Shown: one piece after another, positions 45,304 to 58,899 of the stretch | Position numbering within the stretch: position 1 is the first letter of the stretch | Layout: the number at the start of each line of letters is the position of its first letter | NCBI GenBank assembly: GCA_030737875.1 | Contig: CM060925.1 | Span: forward strand, 483,537,514-483,601,513 | Direction of reading: 5' to 3' | Source of the DNA: Allium sativum | Lineage: Eukaryota > Streptophyta > Magnoliopsida > Asparagales > Amaryllidaceae | DNA length: 64,000 nt | The notes under the pieces: model-generated | Databases searched by the model: none | What the model saw: only the letters and a program-made list of their open reading frames with translations | Told to the model about the DNA's origin: nothing | Translations under genes and position numbers: made by a program

Positions 45304-46534
45304 AAACATGCTAAATACGCCAAATACGTAACTACTATTATTAGTGTATATGAAAACATTTCAAAATAAATGTATTAATCCTAGGAAGCATAGGTACCAT
45401 ATATTATGCCTCTGTACTAGTAATACAAATCAAATCCGTCGGGGTCGTATTGGAAATTTGGGTTTCCATCATGAGTCCAGGCTAGGGAGGACTCCTTACC
45501 GATTCGAGACACTCTAGTTAATGCCTCAGGATTACCCGCAGTTAACCCTTGGAAATGGCAGGGCCGGTCCTCACATACAGCTTAGAGGATTAGTTATTCC
45601 TAAGTACACGTTCCCCGATCCTATAGGACCTATCCGAGGCGCCTCATTTCATCATCCTCCAAAAGTAAAATGACTACTAACTAGAAAGAAACGTGCTACT
45701 TTCCCTGCGTTCCCTTCCCCCTTTTTAGACTCTACCGGTTTGTGAGGCTCGTGAAGTCATGTTCTTCATACCACAAGGTTCTGCTTTTCAACAAGAAACC
45801 CTGATCATTGCATCTTAGTATGCCACACCGTCACTCCATACCGTACTATTGATCTTCCGTCACTATATAAACGGGTGTTAAGTAGAGAATAAATTCTCTA
45901 CCACCAATCGTTTATATATTAACTGAATATCAACAACATAATATTTTGTGGGGTACGATGTCAGACACACTATCCATTTATACCCATGCTCTAGGTCTGA
46001 ACTAGGGTCAAACCCGTGAAATCAACACGTACGTTTGGGCAATTACCCCGACCCTTGAATTGGGAGCAAACCAATTCAAAGTCTTGATCGTTGTCCATTC
46101 GAGGGGAGATTTACGGTCTTCATGCGCCGTCTTCATACTTGAATTCTTGAAATCGTACGATCATTTGGAATGGGATTAACCCGGTCCTTCCAAATAATCT
46201 CGCATTCATATATTTTGAGAAAAACATATTTCATATCGTTATTTTAATTATATATATAAATATATATATATATATATAATTCGTTTAGTTTGTCGTCCCT
46301 ACGTGCAGCTTACGTTTCTCTTAACTTTCACTTTTCTACTTACCTGACAATGTAGTTTAGGATTAGACGATAATTCTTCCCTTTTTAATTCATTATTATT
46401 TATTTTATACTGTATAATTTTCATTTAAGAATGTAAATTATAATGTGCCATCCCATTCATTTCTTTATATATATCTTTTCCAATTTCATTATGAACAATG
46501 AACATTTTCCTATGGTGCAAGTTCCCTTTTACCT

Positions 46535-48650
46535 ACATTATAAATAATGTTAATGTTCCAAAACAGTTCCTTATCTTTCATTTAACATTATAAATAATGT
46601 TATTCTTACATACGTTTCATTTCTTTTATTTACATTATAAATAATGTTAAACCTTACATACAGTTTCTTTTCTTTTATTTAACATTATAAATAATGTTAA
46701 ACCTTACATACAGTTTCTTTTCTTTTATTTAACATTATAAATAATGTTAAACCTTCCTACGGGGTGAATTCTCTTTTTATATACATTATAAAATAATGTT
46801 AATACCATACGGTATAAATTCTTATGTGTTAACATTAAAATTAAATGTTAACTTGACATACGATGAAATCTTCTCTTATATTAACATTAAAAATAATGTT
46901 AACTACATACAGTGTTATTTTCTTTTTAACATTAACATTAAAATGTTAATATCATACAATGGTGTTATTCTTATAATATAATGCATAAATAAAATGTAAT
47001 CTCTTTCCTACAGTTAATCCTCTTTAAATTACCATTATAACTAATGTCGATTTCCCATGCATTGTAAATTACTTATTTTTAACATTAAAAATAATGTACT
47101 CTTCCTACGATAGAAATACTCTTTTTATTTAACATTTAAAATAATGGTACATGTACATACAATAAATGTTAATGAACCATATAGTGAGTTTTTCTCTTTT
47201 ATTTTCCATTCCATTAACATTAGAAATAAATGTTAATGAATCATACAATGCATTTTCTATATTTTTAATATAGACAAAAATGTTAAATTATCATATGGTG
47301 AAATTTTCTATATAACATTAACAAAATATTTTCCATTCAACATACGGTGATTTTTTTTTATAATTCTAATATTAACACAAATGAATGTTAATCTCATACG
47401 GTGACATTTTCTTAGTACATAACATTAAAAATAATGTTAATGAATCATACGGTGATATTTTCATATTTAACAAAATAAGTATCCATCAATCATACGGTAA
47501 ATATTTTCATTTTTTTACAAAATGCTATTTTATCATACGATGCAAATTTATATTTTTATAACATGCCCAAAAATGTTATTTAACATACAATGCAAACTTA
47601 TATTTTTATAACATGACCAAAAATGTTATTTAACATACAATGCAAACTTATATTTTTATAACATGACCAAAAATGTTATTTAACATACAATGCAAACTTA
47701 TATTTTTATAACATTAAATAAAAATGGCAAAAATACTATTCACATACAATGCATTCTTTTATGTTAAACATTAAATAAAAATGACAAAAATACTATTCAC
47801 ATACAATGCATTATTTTCATATTTTACATACAATGCATTATTTTCTAACTTGGACAAAATACTATGCTATACATACAATGCATTATTTTACATACAATGC
47901 ATTATTTACTAACTTGAACAAAATACTATGCTATACATACAATGCATTATTTTACATACCATGCATTATTTACTTATTCTAACATGACAAAATACTATTT
48001 TATGCAAAGCAAATTTCTATTTTTCTATCATGACAAAATACCATTTTATGCAATGCAAATTTCTATTTTTCTAACATGACAAAATACCATTTTATGCAAT
48101 GCAAATTTCTATTTTTCTAACATGACAAAATACCATTTTATGCAATGCAAATTTCTATTTTAACACAAATTTGTTCATTCAACATACGGTGCTCTTTATT
48201 TTAAAATAACACAAATTTGTTCATTCAACATACGGTGCTTTTTATTTTAAACAAAATATATTCACTTACATACGATGTTTTCTTATTTTGATAATGAACA
48301 AAATATTAGTTCATTACATATAGCGGCCAATTCTATTTTGTAAATGAACAAAAATATACTTATCTCAAATGGCGACAAATTCTATTTTAAAATATTGACA
48401 AAAATGTCAATCAACATACGGTGTTTATTTTCTTATATAAACATTGACAAAAAATGTCAATCATCATACGGTGTTTATTTTCTTATATAAACATTGACAA
48501 AAAATGTCAATCATCATACGGTGAATAATTTCATATGATGAAATTTCTATTTTTAACATTTAAACAAAAATGTTATTTTCCTTACAGTGCATTTTATATT
48601 TATCACATGACAAAAATGTTATTCTTCATATCAATGCATTTTCATATTTA
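46535..48650. repeat. Hairpin-plus-CATACGGTG array in E6 3' LTR
   Basis: About 2.1 kb of irregular units, each 45-60 bp, contain a short inverted repeat, a T-rich spacer and a box of CATACGGTG, CATACAATGC or CATACAGT type. Sub-blocks are near-exact tandem repeats, such as a 50-bp period at 46681/46731 and other short-period blocks at about 47560-47700, 48010-48150 and 48440-48530. Stems include GTTAACATT/AATGTTAAC (46828-46852), TTAACATTA/TAATGTTAA (46881-46902), CATTAACAT/ATGTTAATG (47212-47238), AATGAAC/GTTCATT (48293-48315) and ATTGACA/TGTCAAT (48394-48411). Function unknown. Confidence 0.85.
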
Positions 48651-50185
48651 CATATTTCTAATGTAAAATTAAACACCGTTTTTCATTGCAACTATATTTA
48701 CAAATTTCAAATGTAAAATCTATCCATCTTATTAAATCAACAAAACATATACTTTTATATGTTTGCAATAAAAATGTGGTCTTTTGTTTATAACAACAAA
48801 ATATATAACTTTTTATATAATCAATAAAATATAGTCTTTTTATAAAAACAATAAAATCTCTAACTTTTGTTTCATGTCAAATTAACATCGTCCAACTTAA
48901 ATTTCCTACCTCTATAGTGATTCAAGTTTTCATGTCTCACACACATCGCTAATCTTATTTTTCCATGAAACATAACAACAGCAAATATATTCATCGATGA
49001 TAAATTTCAGATCTACTATTTCTAATCATTCAAAACATCAACCATACAATTCAAACATCATACTTCATACATCAAAAAATAGATCTATAATTAATTTAAA
49101 TAAAGTGAATACTCACAACATTAGATCTAGCATACATACAGAGGTTTGGTCATAGCTGATTCACATCGCATTTGTTCATAGCAGGTTCACATCGCATATT
49201 ATGAATTAAATTAATTTAATTAGAATAGAAGTGAACTCTCACCTTGAATTTTTGGCCAAAATTTTACTGTCTCCTTTTCAGCTGCGGTCTGCGCCATCGC
49301 GAAGCTCTTAATTTTGTGATTCCAACGCAATTTACGGTTCGTCAAACGGACCTCGTATGAAAGAGTTATGAATTTTTAAAGATCGGGTAATTAAATAATT
49401 AATTAATATTCGTGAAAATACCTAAAAATTTCACCGTCTCAGAATTGGACAAAATTAGTGTCCACGCGTCCATCTCGTCGCCACGATCCCAACGCACCTG
49501 AAATCGTCGATTTTCGACTTCGTATGAGTGAGTTATGCAATTTTAAAGTTCTGGAAATTAATTAAATAATTTAAAAATAAAATAGAAAATACCCTCAGCC
49601 CATTGACCGAAAAACACTGTTCACCGCCGAACTTTGACCGCACTTTGCCGCTGCCTCGGGCCACCTGACGCCATGGGACCACCGCCAATGTCTTCGTCTT
49701 GGCGAGACGCACCACCACCAGAAAGAGCCGCCCCTAAAGCTTCTCCGATCATCGGGAAATCGCCTATAAAGGATTTCGCCTCGCGGGTCCCACAGGCCGC
49801 CTCACACCTCCAAACTGCCTGAAATTTGGCGAGCACCTCCACCTCACGTAGACGAAGAACTTCCGTGTTCGTGACTTCGTCTAATTCTTCCTCGATTCAC
49901 GGGAATTTCTTGATTTACGTTTTGAGCTTCTGAATTTCGAAAACAGCGAGCTTTAAGTCGAGATTCCGGCGAATCCGAGCGCTGTTTGACAAAACCGACT
50001 ACACCATTAGCTTCGTATCGTCGAGACCTTCGAGAGGACATATAATTTGCTATGGTTTGAAGAGATTTTATTTTCGACAAATTTTAGAGGAAGAGAGAGC
50101 CGCCATGGAAATTGAGAAAAACGATGGAAAATAGAAGTGACTGCTGTACATTTCGAATTTCAGCCCTAAATCTCAGAAAAAAGAT

Positions 50186-50193
50186 AATATATA
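50186..50193 (-). promoter_or_regulatory. TATA-like box, E6 3' LTR
   Basis: The complement reads TATATATT just upstream, in the element sense, of a GC-rich block. The copy in the 5' LTR is near 57069-57076. Motif and position only. Confidence 0.4.
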
Positions 50194-51093
50194 CCATGGG
50201 TTTAATTTTGGTTTGGGCCCAAATATCATTACGTGCCCAATTACTCAATTTTCAACTGTTTTCTTCAATTCAGAAATTCTTATAAATACATGCGAATTTC
50301 AAAATTTATAAAATTTTAAACATAATTATTTCAGGTCATTACGAACCCAACGAACCTGATTTCGTAATTTTCCGATTCCGTATGAATTTATTATAAATTT
50401 CCGAAGTCTGAAAATAGGTTGTATTTCCACTGTAAAAATTATACAGGCCACAAAATAATTCCAAAAATTATAAATTTTATAATTTAACCTTAATTTAATA
50501 TTCCGAATCCATAGAAACTAGTTTCGTCGAATTCGGAGTTCGTTTGCAAAAATTCTATTTTTCAGGTGTATATTTTAATATTTAAAAATACCAAAAATAG
50601 TGGAATTTTTCCGAAACTCAAAAATATAAGTTCTTATAGTCATTTTTATATGTAAACAACATTCTAAAACCAATGGAGATGGTTTCGGGTCCTAATTCCT
50701 TATTCTGCAAAATGTAGCATTTTGGCCCTTATAAATTTCATAGCGACCTTCCTAAATATTGAATTGGCCATAACTTTTGATTCCCGTTATGAAATTTCGA
50801 TTCTTCGGATTCGTTGGAAAGATATTTTTAAATAGATTCTAATATTTTTGGTTTCACTAAAATCCGTTAAATTTTGCATCCTGTATGGTTAGTCAAAGTT
50901 CAAGTTTGACTTTTCAAACTACCGCGCCATTTCTAGCTCTTTTTATATTTAAAATTAATTTATTCATTCTAACTTCGATTTGAACCAAATTTGTGATCCT
51001 TATTATTTAAAATAGATTATTTTAAATATCAAAACTCATTTAAAATCACTTAAAATAAATTTTAACTTGGCCCCAAAATTCAGGGTCGTTACA

Positions 51094-51503
51094 GTCTCCC
51101 CCACTTAAAAACTTTTCGTCCCCGAAAAGGGAAAAGAAAAATAGAAGAGGAAAAGAGGAAGAATAAACACAGAGAATGTTTTTAACAGAGATGGTACCGT
51201 CTATAACATCAGGCTTTCTACCGAAGAAGTTGGTCCTTTCGCTCCTTCGTAAACATGTGCCAATTGAGCATCGCCACTTCACTTAGTCTTCTTCGAATGC
51301 ACGATCAAGGGAAAAGTCAAAACAACTGAAATGGTGATTCTAAGAGATAGAAAAGGTCGAAGGATGAATGAAAAGATGACGATAAAGTGACTGGCTATTA
51401 TGTATCTCATGAACTGTTCGCCATAGAATATAGTGATTCTATGTAAACGAATTATTATAGATATGTTGTACTCCGCTTTGTAAACCAAAGCTCTGATACC
51501 AAC
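51094..51503 (-). other. E6 internal region (410 bp): PPT, hairpin, PBS
   Basis: In plus coordinates, 51094-51106 is the complement of the polypurine tract AAGTGGGGGAGAC. A hairpin CTTTTCG (51112-51118) with CGAAAAG (51123-51129) lies next to it. The complement of TGGTATCAGAGC is at 51490-51501, two bases from the 5' LTR. The rest has no frame with a domain; the 78- and 110-codon minus frames here run into LTR sequence. Confidence 0.9.
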
Positions 51504-53125
51504 TGTGACGACCCCAAACTTCCACAAGTGAAAGCAGGAGAAATCATTTTTGGAATACAACATAAATACAATAAAACAGAACACAGATACAATATAGCAA
51601 AGGAGATTCATAGAGTAATAACATTATAGCAGCGGAAAAATATAATGTCATCAATCACAGAAATTCCACAGTCACAGAAAACTAAGATTATTACAACAAG
51701 TTTACAGAAAAGAAATAAGTTTGATGTCTAAAAAGAAAAGAAAAGATGCCAATAGAAACAAAAAGTCTTCAAGCTCCAAGTCATCACCTCTCCATGAAAG
51801 CTAATCCAAGGAAAATGATAAGTGGCTCCAAAGAAAAACTCCAAGTAAAGAAAGAACCTGTCTACTTGGCTGCCCGTGTAGAAGAGAGGGCACCCAAGTT
51901 TGCAAAAAGGTGAAACAAACTATGGGTCAGTCGTGGGACTGGTGTGAGAGTTCTTAACTACAGTAACTATTAAAAATAAGGCAAATCCAAAAGACCACGC
52001 CACTAACGCGGAACGGGTTTACTCTAAGGGACTGCCGTGCATAATTTAAAGTGTCATAATAAATGATTAAATAAGTCGTCAACAACGCAATGTCTTTTGA
52101 AAAATGGAACCACCATAAGACTCAGGTCCCATCACACAATGCAACGCACACCAAGAGGATAGAGTTTTACCTTATGGTGGTCAAACATGCTAAATACGCC
52201 AAATACGTAACTACTACTATTATTAGTGTATATGAAAACATTTCAAAATAAATGTATTAATCCTAGGAATCATAGGTACCATATATTATGCCTCCGTACT
52301 AGTAATACAAATCAAATCCGTCGGGGTCGTATTGGAAATTTGGGTTTCCATCATGAGTCCAGGCTAGGGAGGACTCCTTACCGATTCGAGACACTCTAGT
52401 TAATGCCTCAGGATTACCCGCAGTTAACCCTTGGAAATGGCAGGGCCGGTCCTCACATACAGAGGATTAGTTATTCCTAAGTACACGTTCCCCGGTCCTA
52501 TAGGACCTATCCGAGGCGCCTCATTTCATCATCCTCCAAAAGTAAAATGACTACTAACTAGAAAGAAACGTGCTACTTTCCCTGCGTTCCCTTCCCCCTT
52601 TTTAGACTCTACCGGTTTGTGAGGCTCGTGAAGTCATGTTCTTCATACCACAAGGTTCTGCTTTTCAACAAGAAACCCTGATCATTGCATCTTAGTATGC
52701 CACACCGTCACTCCATACCGTACTATTGATCTTCCGTCACTATATAAACGGGTGTTAAGTAGAGAATAAATTCTCTACCACCAATCGTTTATATATTAAC
52801 TGAATATCAACAACATAATATTTTGTGGGGTACGATGTCAGACACACTATCCATTTATACCCATGCTCTAGGTCTGAACTAGGGTCAAACCCGTGAAATC
52901 AACACGTACGTTTGGGCAATTACCCCGACCCTTGAATTGGGAGCAAACCAATTCAGAGTCTTGATCGTTGTCCATTCGAGGGGAGATTTACGGTCTTCAT
53001 GCGCCGTCTTCATACTTGAATTCTTGAAATCGTACGATCATTTGGAATGGGATTAACCCGATCCTTCCAAATAATCTCGCATTCATATATTTTGAGAAAA
53101 ACATATTTCATATCGTTATTTTAAT

Positions 53126-53159
<34 letters not shown>

Positions 53160-56100
53160 ATTCGTTTAGTTTGTCGTCCCTACGTGCAGCTTACGTTTCT
53201 CTTAACTTTCACTTTTCTACTTACCTGACAATATAGTTTAGGATTAGACGATAATTCTTCCCTTTTTAATTCATTATTATTTATTTTATACTTTATAATT
53301 TTCATTTAAGAATGTAAATTATAATGTGCCATCCCATTCATTTCTTTATATATATCTTTTCCAATTTCATTATGAACAATGAACATTTTCCTATGGTGCA
53401 AGTTCCCTTTTACCTACATTATAAATAATGTTAATGTTCCAAAACAGTTCCTTATCTTTCATTTAACATTATAAATAATGTTATTCTTACATACGTTTCA
53501 TTTCTTTTATTTACATTATAAATAATGTTAAACCTTACATACAGTTTCTTTTCTTTTATTTAACATTATAAATAATGTTAAACCTTACATACAGTTTCTT
53601 TTCTTTTATTTAACATTATAAATAATGTTAAACCTTCCTACGGGGTGAATTCTCTTTTTATATACATTATAAAATAATGTTAATACCATACGGTATAAAT
53701 TCTTATGTGTTAACATTAAAATTAAATGTTAACTTGACATACGATGAAATCTTCTCTTATATTAACATTAAAAATAATGTTAACTACATACAGTGTTATT
53801 TTCTTTTTAACATTAACATTAAAATGTTAATATCATACAATGGTGTTATTCTTATAATATAATGCATAAATAAAATGTAATCTCTTTCCTACAGTTAATC
53901 CTCTTTAAATTACCATTATAACTAATGTCGATTTCCCATGCGTTGTAAATTACTTATTTTTAACATTAAAAATAATGTACTCTTCCTACGATAGAAATAC
54001 TCTTTTTATTTAACATTTAAAATAATGGTACATGTACATACAATAAATGTTAATGAACCATATAGTGAGTTTTTCTCTTTTATTTTCCATTCCATTAACA
54101 TTAGAAATAAATGTTAATGAATCATACAATGCATTTTCTATATTTTTAATATAGACAAAAATGTTAAATTATCATATGGTGAAATTTTCTATATAACATT
54201 AACAAAAATTTTTCCATTCAACATACGGTGATTTTTTTTTTTATAATTCTAATATTAACACAAATGAATGTTAATCTCATACGGTGACATTTTCTTAGTA
54301 CATAACATTAAAAATAATGTTAATGAATCATACGGTGACATTTTCATATTTAACAAAATAAGTATCCATCAATCATACGGTAAATATTTTCATTTTTTTA
54401 CAAAATGCTATTTTATCATACGATGCAAATTTATATTTTTATAACATGCCCAAAAATGTTATTTAACATACAATGCAAACTTATATTTTTATAACATGAC
54501 CAAAAATGTTATTTAACATACAATGCAAACTTATATTTTTATAACATGACCAAAAATGTTATTTAACATACAATGCAAACTTATATTTTTATAACATTAA
54601 ATAAAAATGGCAAAAATACTATTCACATACAATGCATTCTTTTATGTTAAACATTAAATAAAAATGACAAAAATACTATTCACATACAATGCATTATTTT
54701 CATATTTTACATACAATGCATTATTTTCTAACTTGGACAAAATACTATGCTATACATACAATGCATTATTTTACATACAATGCATTATTTACTAACTTGG
54801 ACAAAATACTATGCTATACATACAATGCATTATTTTACATACCATGCATTATTTACTTATTCTAACATGACAAAATACTATTTTATGCAAAGCAAATTTC
54901 TATTTTTCTATCATGACAAAATACCATTTTATGCAATGCAAATTTCTATTTTTCTAACATGACAAAATACCATTTTATGCAATGCAAATTTCTATTTTTC
55001 TAACATGACAAAATACCATTTTATGCAATGCAAATTTCTATTTTAACACAAATTTGTTCATTCAACATACGGTGCTCTTTATTTTAAAATAACACAAATT
55101 TGTTCATTCAACATACGGTGCTTTTTATTTTAAACAAAATATATTCACTTACATACGATGTTTTCTTATTTTGATAATGAACAAAATATTAGTTCATTAC
55201 ATATAGCGGCCAATTCTATTTTGTAAATGAACAAAAATATACTTATCTCAAATGGCGACAAATTCTATTTTAAAATATTGACAAAAATGTCAATCAACAT
55301 ACGGTGTTTATTTTCTTATATAAACATTGACAAAAAATGTCAATCATCATACGGTGTTTATTTTCTTATATAAACATTGACAAAAAATGTCAATCATCAT
55401 ACGGTGAATAATTTCATATGATGAAATTTCTATTTTTAACATTTAAACAAAAATGTTATTTTCCTTACAGTGCATTTTATATTTATCACATGACAAAAAT
55501 GTTATTCTTCATATCAATGCATTTTCATATTTACATATTTCTAATGTAAAATTAAACACCGTTTTTCATTGCAACTATATTTACAAATTTCAAATGTAAA
55601 ATCTATCCATCTTATTAAATCAACAAAACATATACTTTTATATGTTTGCAATAAAAATGTGGTCTTTTGTTTATAACAACAAAATATATAACTTTTTATA
55701 TAATCAATAAAATATAGTCTTTTTATAAAAACAATAAAATCTCTAACTTTTGTTTCATGTCAAATTAACATCGTCCAACTTAAATTTCCTACCTCTATAG
55801 TGATTCAAGTTTTCATGTCTCACACACATCGCTAATCTTATTTTTCCATGAAACATAACAACAGCAAATATATTCATCGATGATAAATTTCAGATCTACT
55901 ATTTCTAATCATTCAAAACATCAACCATACAATTCAAACATCATACTTCATACATCAAAAAATAGATCTATAATTAATTTAAATAAAGTGAATACTCACA
56001 ACATTAGATCTAGCATACATACAGAGGTTTGGTCATAGCTGATTCACATCGCATTTGTTCATAGCAGGTTCACATCGCATATTATGAATTAAATTAATTT

Positions 56101-57976
56101 AATTAGAATAGAAGTGAACTCTCACCTTGAATTTTTGGCCAAAATTTTACTGTCTCCTTTTCAGCTGCGGTCTGCGCCATCGCGAAGCTCTTAATTTTGT
56201 GATTCCAACGCAATTTACGGTTCGTCAAACGGACCTCGTATGAAAGAGTTATGAATTTTTAAAGATCGGGTAATTAAATAATTAATTAATATTCGTGAAA
56301 ATACCTAAAAATTTCACCGTCTCAGAATTGGACAAAATTAGTGTCCACGCGTCCATCTCGTCGCCACGATCCCAACGCACCTGAAATCGTCGATTTTCGA
56401 CTTCGTATGAGTGAGTTATGCAATTTTAAAGTTCTGGAAATTAATTAAATAATTTAAAAATAAAATAGAAAATACCCTCAGCCCATTGACCGAAAAACAC
56501 TGTTCACCGCCGAACTTTGACCGCACTTTGCCGCTGCCTCGGGCCACCTGACGCCACGGGACCACCGCCAATGTCTTCGTCTTGGCGAGACGCACCACCA
56601 CCAGAAAGAGCCGCCCCTAAAGCTTCTCCGATCATCGGGAAATCGCCTAGAAAGGATTTCGCCTCGCGGGTCCCACAGGCCGCCTCACACCTCCAAACTG
56701 CCTGAAATTTGGCGAGCACCTCCACCTCACGTAGACGAAGAACTTCCGTGTTCGTGACTTCGTCTAATTCTTTCTCGATTCACGGGAATTTCTTGATTTA
56801 CGTTTTGAGCTTCTGAATTTCGAAAACAGCGAGCTTTAAGTCGAGATTCCGGCGAATCCGAGCGCTGTTTGACAAAACCGACTACACCATTAGCTTCGTA
56901 TCGTCGAGACCTTCGAGAGGACATATAATTTGCTATGGTTTGAAGAGATTTTATTTTCGACAAATTTTAGAGGAAGAGAGAGCCGCCATGGAAATTGAGA
57001 AAAACGATGGAAAATAGAAGTGGCTGCTGTACATTTCGAATTTCAGCCCTAAATCTCAGAAAAAAGATAATATATACCATGGGTTTAATTTTGGTTTGGG
57101 CCCAAATATCATTACGTGCCCAATTACTAAATTTTCAACTGTTTTCTTCAATTCAGAAATTCTTATAAATACATGCGAATTTCAAAATTTATAAAATTTT
57201 AAACATAATTATTTCAGGTCATTACAAACCCAACGAACCTTATTTCGTAATTTTCCGATTCCGTATGAATTTATTATAAATTTCCGAAGTCTGAAAATAG
57301 GCTGTATTTCCACTGTAAAAATTATACAGGCCACAAAATAATTCCAAAAATTATAAATTTTATAATTTAACCTTAATTTAATATTCCGAATCCATAGAAA
57401 CTAGTTTCGTCGAATTCGGAGTTCGTTTGCAAAAAATCTATTTTTCAGGTGTATATTTTAATATTTAAAAATACCAAAAATAGTGGAATTTTTCCGAAAC
57501 TCAAAAATATAAGTTCTTATAGTCATTTTTATATGTAAACAACATTCTAAAACCAATGGAGATGGCTTCGGGTCCTAATTCCTTATTCTGCAAAATGTAG
57601 CATTTTGGCCTTTATAAATTTCATAGCGACCTTCCTAAATATTGAATTGGCCATAACTTTTGATTCCCGTTATGAAATTTCGATTCTTCGGATTCGTTGG
57701 AAAGATATTTTTAAATAGATTCTAATATTTTTGGTTTCACTAAAATCTGTTAAATTTTGCATCCTGTATGGTTAGTCAAAGTTCAAGTTTGACTTTTCAA
57801 ACTACCGCGCCATTTCTAGCTCTTTTTATATTTAAAATTAATTTATTCATTCTAACTTCGATTTGAACCAAATTTGTGATCCTTATTATTTAAAATAGAT
57901 TATTTTAAATATCAAAACTCATTTAAAATCACTTAAAATAAATTTTAACTTGGCCCCAAAATTCAGGGTCGTTACA
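51504..57976 (-). repeat. E6 5' LTR (6473 bp)
   Basis: It matches 44625-51093 throughout. Its hairpin array is at about 53416-55531. It ends GGGTCGTTACA on the plus strand, directly before the TSD. Confidence 0.94.
53416..55531. repeat. Hairpin-plus-CATACGGTG array in E6 5' LTR
   Basis: This is the counterpart of the array at 46535-48650, with a few substitutions and indels. Unit order is unchanged, so the array was already present when the element inserted. Confidence 0.85.
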
Positions 57977-57981
57977 AATTG
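57977..57981. repeat. Target-site duplication of E6, right copy
   Basis: The bases aattg match 44620-44624. Confidence 0.92.
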
Positions 57982-58899
57982 CTTGGCACTCAGACTCAAA
58001 GCTAAGAAGAAGGAAGATAGAAATTTCTTCCATGTTGAGGATATTGGCGCAGAAGGAGCTAGGAACAAAGGAAGTCAGCAGATTTCTTTTTCCGATGATC
58101 CCTCAGCTTGTCAAGCTAGATATGAAATGGATGGTACCCTTGTTGATTTGAGAACTCAAACGGCTCGGCGAGATGAATTTCTCCGAAAAAGACAGAAAGC
58201 GATGGATAATTCTTTACTTGGATAGTTGGAAGGCCGAGTAACTATGACTTACTCGCTGGAGCGAGCACCATGGGAATTCAAGCGACAACGAACTTGGATC
58301 AAACACTCCCTGCTCCGTGGCCCAGATCATATGAGACCCTAGGACAAGTTGGAAACGTAGTCATGAATGAAACAAGGTGCAATCAATCTCCTCCCAAACA
58401 TTTGCAGCATGCAACTTCTGACTGCAGCATTTTGGATGAAAATGACGGCAATGCAAGCGTCACTGAAAACGTAAACGGAGTCCGACCAACCTATGCTCCA
58501 ATTCAGATGAATGCTTCAAATCCAACTCAAATTCAACATGAAGTTTCCTATTTCTTAAAGTAGGGGAAAAACGAGATCATTTGAGATAGCTATAATCTGA
58601 CTTTATCGCCACCCTACTCCGAACCTCAGAGCTTGGGTGGGAGACCAAAGACTAACATGACCTAGACATGAACAAATCATTTTGTATCAAACTCTAACTC
58701 ACAGCTTGATGAGGGAGTATAAATTCATAGAATACGTGGATTAGATGATTACCATTTAGTAAAATCCCCGTGGATGAGGAGTACGGGATACGAGCTTCGA
58801 GCAACATAATTTGACTATCCGCCAACTTTAGGCACATTTACATTTATCGGAGTTTTGCAAGATCCCAGGCTATAACCAGAAGAATGGCTCCTCAAGAAC
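57982..58899 (+). other. E5 interior after E6, eroded open stretches
   Basis: Frames at 57950-58225 (reading out of the E6 LTR end) and 58270-58563 have no recognised domain. They may be the variable N-terminal part of the gag remnant that follows. Stops separate them. Confidence 0.35.

Larger units (their letters stand above)
44625..51093 (-). repeat. E6 3' LTR (6469 bp)
   Basis: On the minus strand it begins TGTAACGACCCTGAATTTTG and ends GGGGTCGTCACA. It contains a TATA-like region (complement of 50186-50193), then a GC-rich block (50150 down to 49620), a hairpin array (46535-48650) and other hairpins (45229-45303, 46055-46079). GGGTCAGTC and TGAAACAAAC near 45035-45050 recall the E1/E2 block CTGACCC...TTGTTTCGCC. 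Short frames in 49533-50080 recur in the other LTR and show no domain. Confidence 0.94.
44625..57976 (-). mobile_element. E6: giant-LTR, near-empty retrotransposon (13.35 kb)
   Basis: Two LTRs of 6469 and 6473 bp (44625-51093 and 51504-57976) flank only 410 bp. Together they make up about 97 percent of the element. On the minus strand the spacer begins with a PBS, TGGTATCAGAGC, and ends with a polypurine tract. A perfect 5-bp TSD, aattg, flanks the whole. LTR copies are nearly identical, for example a 5-bp indel near 45588/52459 and isolated substitutions, so the insertion is recent. There is no coding capacity. It is organised like a TRIM, but with LTRs twenty times longer. It must use proteins from another family. 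Confidence 0.93.

Noticed and set aside
46535..48650. Regularly spaced repeats that could be read as a CRISPR-like array
   Set aside because: The setting is a plant LTR. Units are diverged and have variable spacing, there are no unique spacers between exact repeats, and no cas genes are present.
49533..50080. Overlapping frames on both strands in a GC-rich block
   Set aside because: They lie in the E6 LTR transcript-start region, recur at 56416-56963 because the LTR is duplicated, and show no domain.
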